Positions 17,597 through 25,696 of a stretch of 64,000 bases of DNA are shown here, in pieces. The notes beneath the pieces were generated by a model, which did no database searches, was not told the origin of the DNA, and saw only the letters and a list, made by a program, of their open reading frames with translations. The stretch is from Fulvivirgaceae bacterium JP3-4 (GTDB lineage Bacteria > Bacteroidota > Bacteroidia > Cytophagales > Cyclobacteriaceae). Position 1 is the first letter of the stretch; every line of letters starts with the position of its first letter. The position numbers were made by a program, and so were the translations under genes. The stretch lies in NCBI GenBank assembly GCA_029309925.1, contig JARKND010000001.1, forward strand, positions 1,178,001 to 1,242,000, read 5' to 3'.

Positions 17597-18220
17597 ATGA
17601 AAAACAGAAATCAGAATACACCCGATGCCTCAAAGCGTTCTGAGGATCCAAAGAACCTCAAGCGCAATGAAGATGCATCAGAGAGAGATGATAAAAAGCT
17701 GCCCGGTGAATATCCTCCGCAGGAAGATATTATGAACAGACGAGATCAGCAGCGCGTTGGGCTTGATGTAGAGAACTTTTCTCGCAGCATTGGCGCAGAA
17801 AATCTCAATCGTCCTGGCGAACCGATCGTGTCAGATCCGAACGATGTGCTCGAAGCGCCTGTATTGGGAAATATTGAAGACCTCGAAGAACCGTCTGCGA
17901 AAGAGATGGAGAGGCCGGTCCCCCGCAATCTCAAGCTCGACAATGACAGCATTGAGTTTGCTACCGGAAACGAATCGGACGTAACAGAAGAAGATCTCCA
18001 GGCGCTTGGGCCGAAGGATCTGAGTCTTGACATGGGCGAAGATGAAGAACTGTTGAAAAACAGAGTCTGGCCTGTTGACATGGCAGGCAAAGATCTGGAT
18101 GTACCTGGCTCTGAAGGTGCTGGCGACACATCGGATGAGGCAATCGGTCCTGAAGACGAAGAGAACGATTACTACAGCCTTGGTGGCGATGAGAAAGAAG
18201 ATAACATGGAAGGCAAATAG
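17597..18220 (+). CDS. Acidic, probably disordered protein
   Basis: A 207-residue protein without signal peptide, membrane segment or hydrophobic core. It is dominated by Asp, Glu, Asn, Pro and Lys, with short recurring pieces such as PKNLKRNED, PRNLKLDND, GPKDLSLDMGEDEE and GPEDEENDYY. Composition suggests intrinsic disorder and strong negative charge. The ATG at 17597 is preferred over an in-frame GTG at 17582. It is the only plus-strand gene within the first permease block. A strong bidirectional hairpin follows. No function is recognised; a stress or scaffold role would be a guess. Confidence 0.65.
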   Translation: MKNRNQNTPDASKRSEDPKNLKRNEDASERDDKKLPGEYPPQEDIMNRRDQQRVGLDVENFSRSIGAENLNRPGEPIVSDPNDVLEAPVLGNIEDLEEPSAKEMERPVPRNLKLDNDSIEFATGNESDVTEEDLQALGPKDLSLDMGEDEELLKNRVWPVDMAGKDLDVPGSEGAGDTSDEAIGPEDEENDYYSLGGDEKEDNMEGK

Positions 18221-18239
18221 GAGGAGAGGGGATTAAATG

Positions 18240-18275
18240 AAAAAACCTGCAGTGATATTTCACCGCAGGTTTTTT
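18240..18275. terminator. Bidirectional intrinsic terminator
   Basis: AAAAAACCTGC and GCAGGTTTTTT pair, with an inner GTGA/TCAC extension and a short loop. It sits between the convergent acidic-protein gene and permease C. Confidence 0.9.
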
Positions 18276-18288
18276 GTTTTCGGGTAGT

Positions 18289-20724
18289 CTATTCGTAACG
18301 AAGTGTGTTTGCAGGATTGCTCATCGCAGCCTTGATTGTCTGTGAGCTCACGGTGATCAGCGCGATGAGGATCGCAGCAAATGCAGCCAACAGATACAGC
18401 CACACGTTGATTCCGATGCGATACGCAAACGTATCAAGCCACTGATTCATGAAGTACCATGCGACAGGCCACGCAATCAGGTTCGCGATCAGCACGAGAA
18501 CAATAATCTCTCTCGATAGCAGTTGCACAATGTTGATCACGGATGCCCCAAGCACTTTGCGGATGCCGATTTCTTTCACGCGCTGGAGTGTGTTAAACGT
18601 TGCCAGTCCAAACAATCCAAGGCATGCAATCAGAATGGCAAGACCAGCGAAAATGGTGAACAGTTGTCCTTGTTGCTGTTCCGAATTATAAAGTTGTGTG
18701 TACTGCTGGCTGAGGAAACTATACTCGAATGGCCTGTGGGGTAAGAATTCCTTCCATACCTTTTCAATGTGCTGAAGACCTGTCTGCATATTGTCTCCGG
18801 CAATCCGCACCGAAAGTCGGTTGTAGAAACGTGATGGGTGAAACACCACAGGAACAATTTCTTCATGCAACGATTCAAAGTGGAAATCTTTTACAACTCC
18901 GATAACTCTTCCTTTGATGCCTCCGTATTGAAATTCTTTCGTGAGAATACTTTCATTGGTTTCACCTATCATTTTTACAGCAGCTTCGTTTAGGACAAAA
19001 GCAATAGAGTCGTCAGTTTTAATTTCTTTCGAAAAATTTCTTCCCGATGCAAACTCAACTTCGTATGCGTTGAAGAATTCGGTGTCTACGCGGATATTTT
19101 TTAGTACTACATTAGTGTTTGCAAGGGAGTCACCTTTTTGAACCTGTGCTGTTCCATTGGAATCCAATAATCTGCCGGTGGGGACCCGGCTCGAACGACT
19201 CAGGCTTTTTATCGATGATTGGTTTAGAATCTCATTGTAAAATGCATCGAACTGTGGAACGAGCTCTCCGAAGTAGCGCAGGGTCACTATCTGGTCTTTA
19301 TTGTATCCCAGCTCACGGTTATTGAGAAATTGCAGTTGCTTGAACGTGATCATTGTTGCGATGATCAGAACAATCGAAATCGAAAATTGTGCGACTACTA
19401 AAAACTTGCGTAACCCTGCTTTGCCCTTTGATGAGCCCTGCGATCCCTTCAAGATCGCTGCGGGCTTGAATCCCGAAATGACAAACGCGGGATATATACC
19501 GGCAAGTATGCCGACAAGCAATGCGAAAGCGATCAATCCAACGAACAGCATTGCATTCGATGCGGGGTTGAGTGAGAGCGCCTTTGACGTAAATGAATTC
19601 AGCCAGTCGACAGCGAGGAATGAAAATGCCACAGCAAGAATCAAAGCAAAAAACGCGATCATAATCGACTCGCTCAGGTATTGGCTGATGAGCTGATTCT
19701 TAAACGCCCCTACAACTTTACGCAAGCCTACTTCCTTAGCGCGTTTTGTCGCCCGTGCAGTGGAGAGATTGATAAAATTGAAACATGCGATCAGAATTAT
19801 GAACAGTCCGATCACTGACATCATATAAACGTTCCTCATGCTGCCATTGGTCTCAACTTCTGAGTCTAGTGCAGAGTGAAGGTGGATATCCGTCATTTTC
19901 TGCAGGTACAAATGGGTGAACGAAGACGGCTTCACTGCATTTGGTCCTGTACCAATAGGCATGTGTTTGTCGAGGAACTCAGGAAATTGTGCACTGACTT
20001 TTGCCAGATCGAAATTGTCATTAACGAGTATATACGTGCCGAATGAATTGTTTCCAAAGTTGGTTTCCAGGCCGCGTCTTCCGTAGATCGTGCTGTCGTT
20101 CATCGTTGAAAAAGCGACAAGCAGGTCGGGATGCCAGTGCGATTGTTCAGGGAAATCCTTAAACACACCGTTGATCGTCATGTCATAGGTATTTCCGATG
20201 CGGAATGTTTTCCCGACTGGACTTTCATCACCAAAATATTTGCGTGCAGTTTTTTCGGATACCATCAGTGTAAAAGGATCGACCAGAGCCTTATCGGGGT
20301 TTCCTTCAACCATCGGAATTGTGAAGATCTTGAGGATCTCGGGTTCCGCATAAAATGTGTTGTCCTCGTAAGATGATTTCTTTTCCGCGCCATCTTCCTG
20401 ATATGCTACTGTAAATCTTGTCTGCAGCGTTCGTGCTACGTAGTCAAACTCTGAAAAATCATTTTTAAGAAGGGGACCGAACGGAGGAGCAACGTGGCCC
20501 AGGTGCAGGTTGACGGAGCCGTCCGGAGACATGAAGTCGCGGGTTACACGATAGATCCGGTCTGCGTTAGCATGATACTTGTCGTACGAGAGTTCGTCCT
20601 TCACAAAGATAAAGATCAGAAGACAGCACGTCATGGCTAACGCTAGTCCAAAGATATTGATGAACGAACTGAGTTTATTCCGCAGGATCGCGCGAAACGC
20701 AACTTTCAAATAGTTTCTGATCAT
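18289..20724 (-). CDS. FtsX/MacB-type ABC permease, paralog C
   Basis: 811 residues with the duplicated MacB-periplasmic plus FtsX plan. N-terminus MIRNYLKVAFRAILRNK, TM1 at about 21-43, first FtsX domain at about 285-410 with KEVGLRKVVGA, TM5 at about 435-455, last FtsX domain at about 690-800 with KEIGIRKVLGA. C-terminus NPANTLRYE. It starts 22 bases after paralog D, so the two are probably co-transcribed and may form a heterodimer, although each already contains two halves. No ATPase is adjacent. Confidence 0.9.
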   Translation of the reverse strand: MIRNYLKVAFRAILRNKLSSFINIFGLALAMTCCLLIFIFVKDELSYDKYHANADRIYRVTRDFMSPDGSVNLHLGHVAPPFGPLLKNDFSEFDYVARTLQTRFTVAYQEDGAEKKSSYEDNTFYAEPEILKIFTIPMVEGNPDKALVDPFTLMVSEKTARKYFGDESPVGKTFRIGNTYDMTINGVFKDFPEQSHWHPDLLVAFSTMNDSTIYGRRGLETNFGNNSFGTYILVNDNFDLAKVSAQFPEFLDKHMPIGTGPNAVKPSSFTHLYLQKMTDIHLHSALDSEVETNGSMRNVYMMSVIGLFIILIACFNFINLSTARATKRAKEVGLRKVVGAFKNQLISQYLSESIMIAFFALILAVAFSFLAVDWLNSFTSKALSLNPASNAMLFVGLIAFALLVGILAGIYPAFVISGFKPAAILKGSQGSSKGKAGLRKFLVVAQFSISIVLIIATMITFKQLQFLNNRELGYNKDQIVTLRYFGELVPQFDAFYNEILNQSSIKSLSRSSRVPTGRLLDSNGTAQVQKGDSLANTNVVLKNIRVDTEFFNAYEVEFASGRNFSKEIKTDDSIAFVLNEAAVKMIGETNESILTKEFQYGGIKGRVIGVVKDFHFESLHEEIVPVVFHPSRFYNRLSVRIAGDNMQTGLQHIEKVWKEFLPHRPFEYSFLSQQYTQLYNSEQQQGQLFTIFAGLAILIACLGLFGLATFNTLQRVKEIGIRKVLGASVINIVQLLSREIIVLVLIANLIAWPVAWYFMNQWLDTFAYRIGINVWLYLLAAFAAILIALITVSSQTIKAAMSNPANTLRYE

Positions 20725-20746
20725 GATATGTGAGTTGGTTCTTGGT

Positions 20747-23197
20747 TTATTCGTTTCGTAATGCTTTCACAGGATTGTTGACGGCTGCTTTCAATGATTC
20801 AAACCCAACTGTAAAATAGGCGATCAGGAATGCGACCACGCCCGACAGGACAAAGACGGTAATCCCGAGTTCAATCTTGTAGGCAAAATTCTCTAACCAT
20901 GTATCCATGGCATAATATCCAAGGGGCACCGCTATCACAAATGCAATAAGCACGAGCTTGATGAAGTCTGTTGATAACATGGAGACAATATTCGGGACAG
21001 TCGCGCCAAGCACTTTCCTGATTCCAATTTCCTTGATCCTCCTTTCAGCGACATACACAGAGAGCCCGTACAGACCAAGACAGCAAATTAGGATCGCAAG
21101 TCCGGTTGACCAGCTCAGCATCAGCGAAATCTTGCTGTCTTCTTCGTATTGTTTGTTCACGCTGTCGCTGAGGAACTGACTTTCGAAAGGCGTATTCTGC
21201 ACAATTTTACCCCACGCATCTTTCATCTGTGCGATGGTCTGCTGATAATTTTCGCCATTGATCGAAGCCGTCAGGTAGATGTAGTTCGTTCTGCCGGAAG
21301 GGACGAAGAAGATCATTGGCGCAATGGGCTGATGCAGCGAGAACTGGTGAAAGTCTTCAACCACACCAATAATCTCGAAACGCCTCACGCCACCCCCATA
21401 GTCACTGTTCAGCTGTGCACCAATTGCCTTCGAAAGGTCAATTTGAAATTCCTTCAGGCATGCTTCGTTCACAATAATTTTGTTGTCGTTGACGATGTAA
21501 GAAAGTGTATCTCTTTCCGCCACGAAGTCACGGCCAGCGAGCATTTTGATGTCGAGCACTTTGAAATAGTCTTCGTCAACGTGTATAACGCGATGCAAGA
21601 CGCCTTTATCTGCGGTCGATCCCTGCGGAAATAATGCGAAGTCGCGGAAGACTGGCGTTGACGGCAAACTCGTTGTGGCCGACACGGCATTCACTCCGGC
21701 AATTCCCCTGAATGCGTCTCGCAGGTTGACAAAATTGCGCGTCACTTCATCCGTGCGCATCGGCACCATGATCTTATGTTCATGGTTGAAGCCCAGTGGT
21801 TTCTCCTGGATAAATTTCAACTGCTGCTGCACGATAATAATGGATGAGATCAGTGTTATCGTAATCACAAATTGAAAAACAACGAGGCCTTTGCGCAGCC
21901 ATTGGGAGCCGTCACTGGTCAGGCTTTTGTTTTTCAGTACTTTTGCAGGCTCGAACGAAGAGAGAAAAAATGCCGGATAACTTCCCGCAATGACTCCGGT
22001 AACCACGCCAACCACGACCATTGCCAGCGCGATAAACAGTGCGTTGGTCGAGTTCACGCTCAGATCTTTTCCGGTAACATTGTTGATGGCCGGCAGCACG
22101 AGAGCCACGAGCAAAATTGAGATGAGCAGCGATGCAAATACAATCGTCATTGACTCACCCAGGAACTGTTTCATCAACGTAGCGCGATTTGCGCCCATCG
22201 ACTTTCTGACGCCAACCTCATTAGCGCGTTGAGCAGCTTTTGCTGTCGTAAGGTTCATGAAGTTGATGCACGCAAGGAGAAGAATAAATAAGCCGATTGA
22301 CCCGAGAATGTAAACGTACATGATTCCGCCTGATCCGTTATCACCGAAAGTTTGTGAGAAATCAGAATAGAGGCGGATGTCAGTCAGTGCCTGCAAGCCG
22401 AGTTCTTTTTTCAATCCCGCATTTTTTAGATCGGTACCTGCATATTTTTCGAGCAGTTCCGGAAGTTTTGCTTCCACAGACGATGGAGAGGTAGAGGGTT
22501 TTAGTTTTACATAGCCCGATGCGAAATTATTCCAGGCCCAGGTCCGCTCAGTCAGAATGTATTGGCCCCATCCCTGGCTGCGCATGCCGAGATAAAAATC
22601 AGCATCAATATGTGAGTTGAAATCCGTCCTGCGAATTACACCGGTTACTTTGAAGGTATCCGCTGAACGTCCGCTGTTTACAATGAGCGTTTCGTCAAGA
22701 GCGCTTTTCGAACCAAAAATTTTCGCGGCAAGCGTTTCGGAAAGGAGCATGCTGGCCGGCCCGTCAAGTGCGGTGGCTGCATCTCCTTCTTTCAGCTCGT
22801 AAGGAAATACCTCAAGGAACGTTGAGTCTACCAGTACGCCATTTTTTTCGTAAAAAACTTTGTCGTTATACCGGATGAGATGTACTTCCACTTCGGGCGG
22901 TGCTACAACGCGAGTAGCAGTTTCCACCTCGGGCACCTCGTCAATGAGGTCCATTGCAATAGGAGGAGAAACGCGCGGAAAACTTTCGGGCTTTCCTTCA
23001 CGAGTGAACGTAGTGTAGAGCCGATAAACCCGTTCGTGGCCTGCGAAATGTTTTTCGTAGCTGAGTTCGTCCTGGATAAACAGGGCAAGCAAGAGACAAC
23101 ATGCAATACCGGTGGAGAGCCCAAGGATGTTGATCAGCGAAAACGTCTTATTCTTGAGGAGCTGACGCATCGCTACTGTGAAGTAGTTTCTAAGCAT
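20747..23197 (-). CDS. FtsX/MacB-type ABC permease, paralog D
   Basis: 816 residues from the ATG at 23197 (MLRNYFTVAMRQLLKNKTFS), chosen because every paralog begins with this M-x-NY pattern; the open frame extends 33 codons further upstream without conserved sequence. The architecture matches its paralogs, with coupling motifs NEVGVRKSMGA and KEIGIRKVLGA and C-terminus NPVKALRNE. It resembles paralog I most closely by eye (for example PEVETATRVVAPP against PEIETVTRLVNPP). It is divergent from the DUF6377 regulator, with about 200 bases between the starts. Confidence 0.9.
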   Translation of the reverse strand: MLRNYFTVAMRQLLKNKTFSLINILGLSTGIACCLLLALFIQDELSYEKHFAGHERVYRLYTTFTREGKPESFPRVSPPIAMDLIDEVPEVETATRVVAPPEVEVHLIRYNDKVFYEKNGVLVDSTFLEVFPYELKEGDAATALDGPASMLLSETLAAKIFGSKSALDETLIVNSGRSADTFKVTGVIRRTDFNSHIDADFYLGMRSQGWGQYILTERTWAWNNFASGYVKLKPSTSPSSVEAKLPELLEKYAGTDLKNAGLKKELGLQALTDIRLYSDFSQTFGDNGSGGIMYVYILGSIGLFILLLACINFMNLTTAKAAQRANEVGVRKSMGANRATLMKQFLGESMTIVFASLLISILLVALVLPAINNVTGKDLSVNSTNALFIALAMVVVGVVTGVIAGSYPAFFLSSFEPAKVLKNKSLTSDGSQWLRKGLVVFQFVITITLISSIIIVQQQLKFIQEKPLGFNHEHKIMVPMRTDEVTRNFVNLRDAFRGIAGVNAVSATTSLPSTPVFRDFALFPQGSTADKGVLHRVIHVDEDYFKVLDIKMLAGRDFVAERDTLSYIVNDNKIIVNEACLKEFQIDLSKAIGAQLNSDYGGGVRRFEIIGVVEDFHQFSLHQPIAPMIFFVPSGRTNYIYLTASINGENYQQTIAQMKDAWGKIVQNTPFESQFLSDSVNKQYEEDSKISLMLSWSTGLAILICCLGLYGLSVYVAERRIKEIGIRKVLGATVPNIVSMLSTDFIKLVLIAFVIAVPLGYYAMDTWLENFAYKIELGITVFVLSGVVAFLIAYFTVGFESLKAAVNNPVKALRNE

Positions 23198-23359
23198 AAA
23201 TTCAGGCGTTGTTGAACGTAAAGACTCTCGTTTTTGCCCAACGTTACACAAAGACCATACATTTTCTGTTGGGTTGCAGAACACGCCCAAAATCACCCTT
23301 TTTGTGGATTTGCACTGTTCATCATCGGCTCACCTCTGTTCAGTTCCGGACTATTTTTA

Positions 23360-23392
23360 TTTGTCCACATGTGGCTAAATCCTATATCTTTG
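23360..23392 (+). promoter_or_regulatory. Bacteroidetes promoter TTTG-N21-TATCTTTG
   Basis: TTTG at 23360-23363 and TATCTTTG at 23385-23392 are separated by 21 bases, close to the Bacteroidetes -33/-7 consensus. The -7 box ends three bases before the ATG at 23396, so the transcript of the DUF6377 gene is expected to start at or inside the start codon region. Confidence 0.6.
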
Positions 23393-23395
23393 AAT

Positions 23396-25015
23396 ATGAT
23401 GAGGATTGCGCTTGTTGGTTTTTTTGTTTTTGTCGCTTTTACCGCCACTGCCCGGGTTAATAATGATAGTCTGATTTCCGTTTTAAAACGGGAGATTGAC
23501 CAGCGAGACGTTTATGTTGAGGCGAAGCTTGAGCGCATTGAGCGGTTGAAGAACACGCTTGCCGGTACGGAGCCGCGTGACCTTGAAAAGCGATTCGACA
23601 TCTACAACGGACTCTATCACCAATACAAAACATTCATTTACGATTCTGCTTTTCAGTACGCAGACAAACTCGTCCGCACCGCCTATCAGCTTCGCGACCC
23701 CGTCAAAATCAGTTATGCACGTGTAAAACTTGGATTCATTCTGATCTCTTCCGGAATGTTCAAGGAAACATTTGACTCACTTAAACGTGTGGAGGTGAAA
23801 TATCTGGTCGATTCCACGAGGATTGATTATTACAGACTGCTGTCGCGCGCTTACTCCGACCTCAGCATTTATAACAACGATCAGCATTACCGGAATTTTT
23901 ATGTTGATCTCGATCAGCGATATCTGGATTCAGCGCTTTCAATAAGTCCCCAAGGCTCCTACAATTATTATTATCTGGGCGGAGTGAAGAATATTTACCT
24001 GCGGAATTTTGAAAAAACTATCGATCTCATTCAAACACTTCTGCGGACGCAAAAGCTGACTTACCCGCAGATGGCTGTCAACTATTATGACCTCAGCAAC
24101 GCGCATCGCAACCTGGGAGACGAAAAGCGAAGCATTCAATATATGGTGATGTCTTCTTTGTCAGACATTCGTGCTGCGACCAAGGAGACGGCTGCAATGC
24201 ATACGCTTGCGCGGATGTTGTACGAGAAAGGTGACACCGAGAACGCTTACATTTTTATCAAGCAGGCCCTCAACGATGCGGAATTTTATGGCGCCCGTCA
24301 GCGGAAAGTTGAGATCATGTCGATCCTTCCACTGATTGCATCGGCTCAATTGAATTCCGTTGACGAGCAGCGCAGGGTGTGGATCACCTATTCTGCCGGG
24401 TTGACAATTCTCGTGCTCGTGGTGGTGGTTTTCTCGATCATCATTTCGAAGCAGCTGAAAAAGTTGAAAATTGCCGAATCGGTGATCAGGCAGGCAAACA
24501 GGAATCTCCGGGAGATCAATCATAAACTGATCGAGGCGGATAAGATCAAAGAAGAGTATATCGGCTATTATTTCAGCAACAACTCGCATTATATAGATAA
24601 GATTGAGTCGTTTCGGAATTCGATCGACCAGAAATTGCAAACCCGCAAGGTTGATGACATCCGCTACCTGGTGAACACCATCAACCCGGTTCACGAACGC
24701 GAAGAACTCTATTTCAATTTCGATAAAATCTTCCTCAAGCTCTTCCCGGACTTTCTGACCATTTTTAATTCCTATTTCGAACCCGAGAACCGCATCGTCC
24801 TGAAGGAAGGTCAGCTGCTCAACACCGAGTTGCGGATCTTTGCCCTCATCCGCCTGGGTATCCATGACGCTGAAAAAATCGCGAAGATTCTCGGGTATTC
24901 GGTCAATACCATTTATGCCTATAAGAATAGAGTGAAGAGCAAATCCATTATCGCAAACGATGAGTTTGAAGACCGGATCATGGAAATCAACAGCGTTTCC
25001 AATCACAAATCGTGA
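23396..25015 (+). CDS. DUF6377-type membrane regulator (TPR sensor, coiled coil, HTH)
   Basis: About 540 residues. A signal peptide (MMRIALVGFFVFVAFTATAR) is followed by a periplasmic helical TPR-like region (about 25-330), a TM helix (about 338-360, YSAGLTILVLVVVVFSIIIS), a coiled coil, and a C-terminal cytoplasmic winged or LuxR-like HTH (ELRIFALIRLGIHDAEKIAK then ILGYSVNTIYAYKNRVKSKS). This is the DUF6377 architecture, whose members usually lie beside polysaccharide-use genes in Bacteroidetes and are thought to act as one-piece sensors. The nearby GH43 gene fits this. The longer frame from 23234 is rejected because the signal peptide starts at 23396 or 23399. No Sus pair is in the window. 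Confidence 0.8.
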   Translation: MMRIALVGFFVFVAFTATARVNNDSLISVLKREIDQRDVYVEAKLERIERLKNTLAGTEPRDLEKRFDIYNGLYHQYKTFIYDSAFQYADKLVRTAYQLRDPVKISYARVKLGFILISSGMFKETFDSLKRVEVKYLVDSTRIDYYRLLSRAYSDLSIYNNDQHYRNFYVDLDQRYLDSALSISPQGSYNYYYLGGVKNIYLRNFEKTIDLIQTLLRTQKLTYPQMAVNYYDLSNAHRNLGDEKRSIQYMVMSSLSDIRAATKETAAMHTLARMLYEKGDTENAYIFIKQALNDAEFYGARQRKVEIMSILPLIASAQLNSVDEQRRVWITYSAGLTILVLVVVVFSIIISKQLKKLKIAESVIRQANRNLREINHKLIEADKIKEEYIGYYFSNNSHYIDKIESFRNSIDQKLQTRKVDDIRYLVNTINPVHEREELYFNFDKIFLKLFPDFLTIFNSYFEPENRIVLKEGQLLNTELRIFALIRLGIHDAEKIAKILGYSVNTIYAYKNRVKSKSIIANDEFEDRIMEINSVSNHKS

Positions 25016-25188
25016 TATTCAGTTTATATTTTTTCCCAAGGGCGTCCTTTTTAAAATTCACAGGATCAGGATGTTGCCGAGAAAACGCCTTAATATTTTT
25101 TATATTTTGGATGGATAAATTGCCTTCCCATCGGTCCAGGTGTTTTTTTGTTAACGTGGATGAACTCCGCACGCCTTAAAAACAACCT

Positions 25189-25641
25189 ATGGTCAAGACG
25201 CTACTTCCACCGCTTTCGGCTTCACGGCTTTTTGAATTCATTGGCGACCACAAAGACGATTCGATTGTGATCGGGAACTACGGGGACGCAAAGCTTGTCG
25301 CGAAAGGCAGGTTTGAACTTTCCGGTCTCGTGTTTTGCTCAAAGAACAACCTTGAAATTTCAATTGACGGAACAGGGACAATCTCGCTGAGAGGTGTCTG
25401 CAAGAAGCTGATCATCCGCGGCATTCGCGGGAAAGTAACCCTTGACCTCAGCCAGCTGACTGCAAAGTTTGTCTGGTGTGAGTCTGTTAAAGACGAGGCG
25501 CAAATCAAGCTCGGACCCACAAAAATCATTGAACTGATCAGCCTGGACAATGAAGCCTCCGTGCATTATGAAGGCAAGCCGGTTTTGATGAACTACGCGC
25601 TGCGCGGAAATTCGAAAATTCACGGACACCGCGAAAATTAA
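25189..25641 (+). CDS. Small beta-helix-like protein of unknown function
   Basis: A 150-residue protein with no signal peptide. The sequence alternates short hydrophobic strands with polar turns (SIVIGNYGDAKLVAKGRFEL, LEISIDGTGTISLRG, KLIIRGIRGKVTLDLSQL, QIKLGPTKIIELISLDNEAS), a rhythm like the DUF2807 (head-GIN) right-handed beta-helix but shorter and cytoplasmic. I do not recognise a named family. It lies between the DUF6377 regulator and the GH43 gene on the same strand, 173 bases after the former and 55 bases before the latter, so it may share their regulation. Compare the DUF2807 protein at 29158-29895. Confidence 0.6.
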   Translation: MVKTLLPPLSASRLFEFIGDHKDDSIVIGNYGDAKLVAKGRFELSGLVFCSKNNLEISIDGTGTISLRGVCKKLIIRGIRGKVTLDLSQLTAKFVWCESVKDEAQIKLGPTKIIELISLDNEASVHYEGKPVLMNYALRGNSKIHGHREN

Positions 25642-25696
25642 GCTTTCCCATATTCGGTTCTTTTAGGCACCTTCTTAACTTTAAGAAAGGTTCGCC

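Noticed and set aside
23234-23395. Upstream extension of the DUF6377 gene by 54 codons
   Set aside because: The extension precedes the signal peptide, overlaps a good promoter and has no conserved sequence.
24161-25006. A 281-codon minus-strand open frame opposite the DUF6377 gene
   Set aside because: The plus strand encodes TM and HTH motifs in frame; the minus frame has no recognisable domain.
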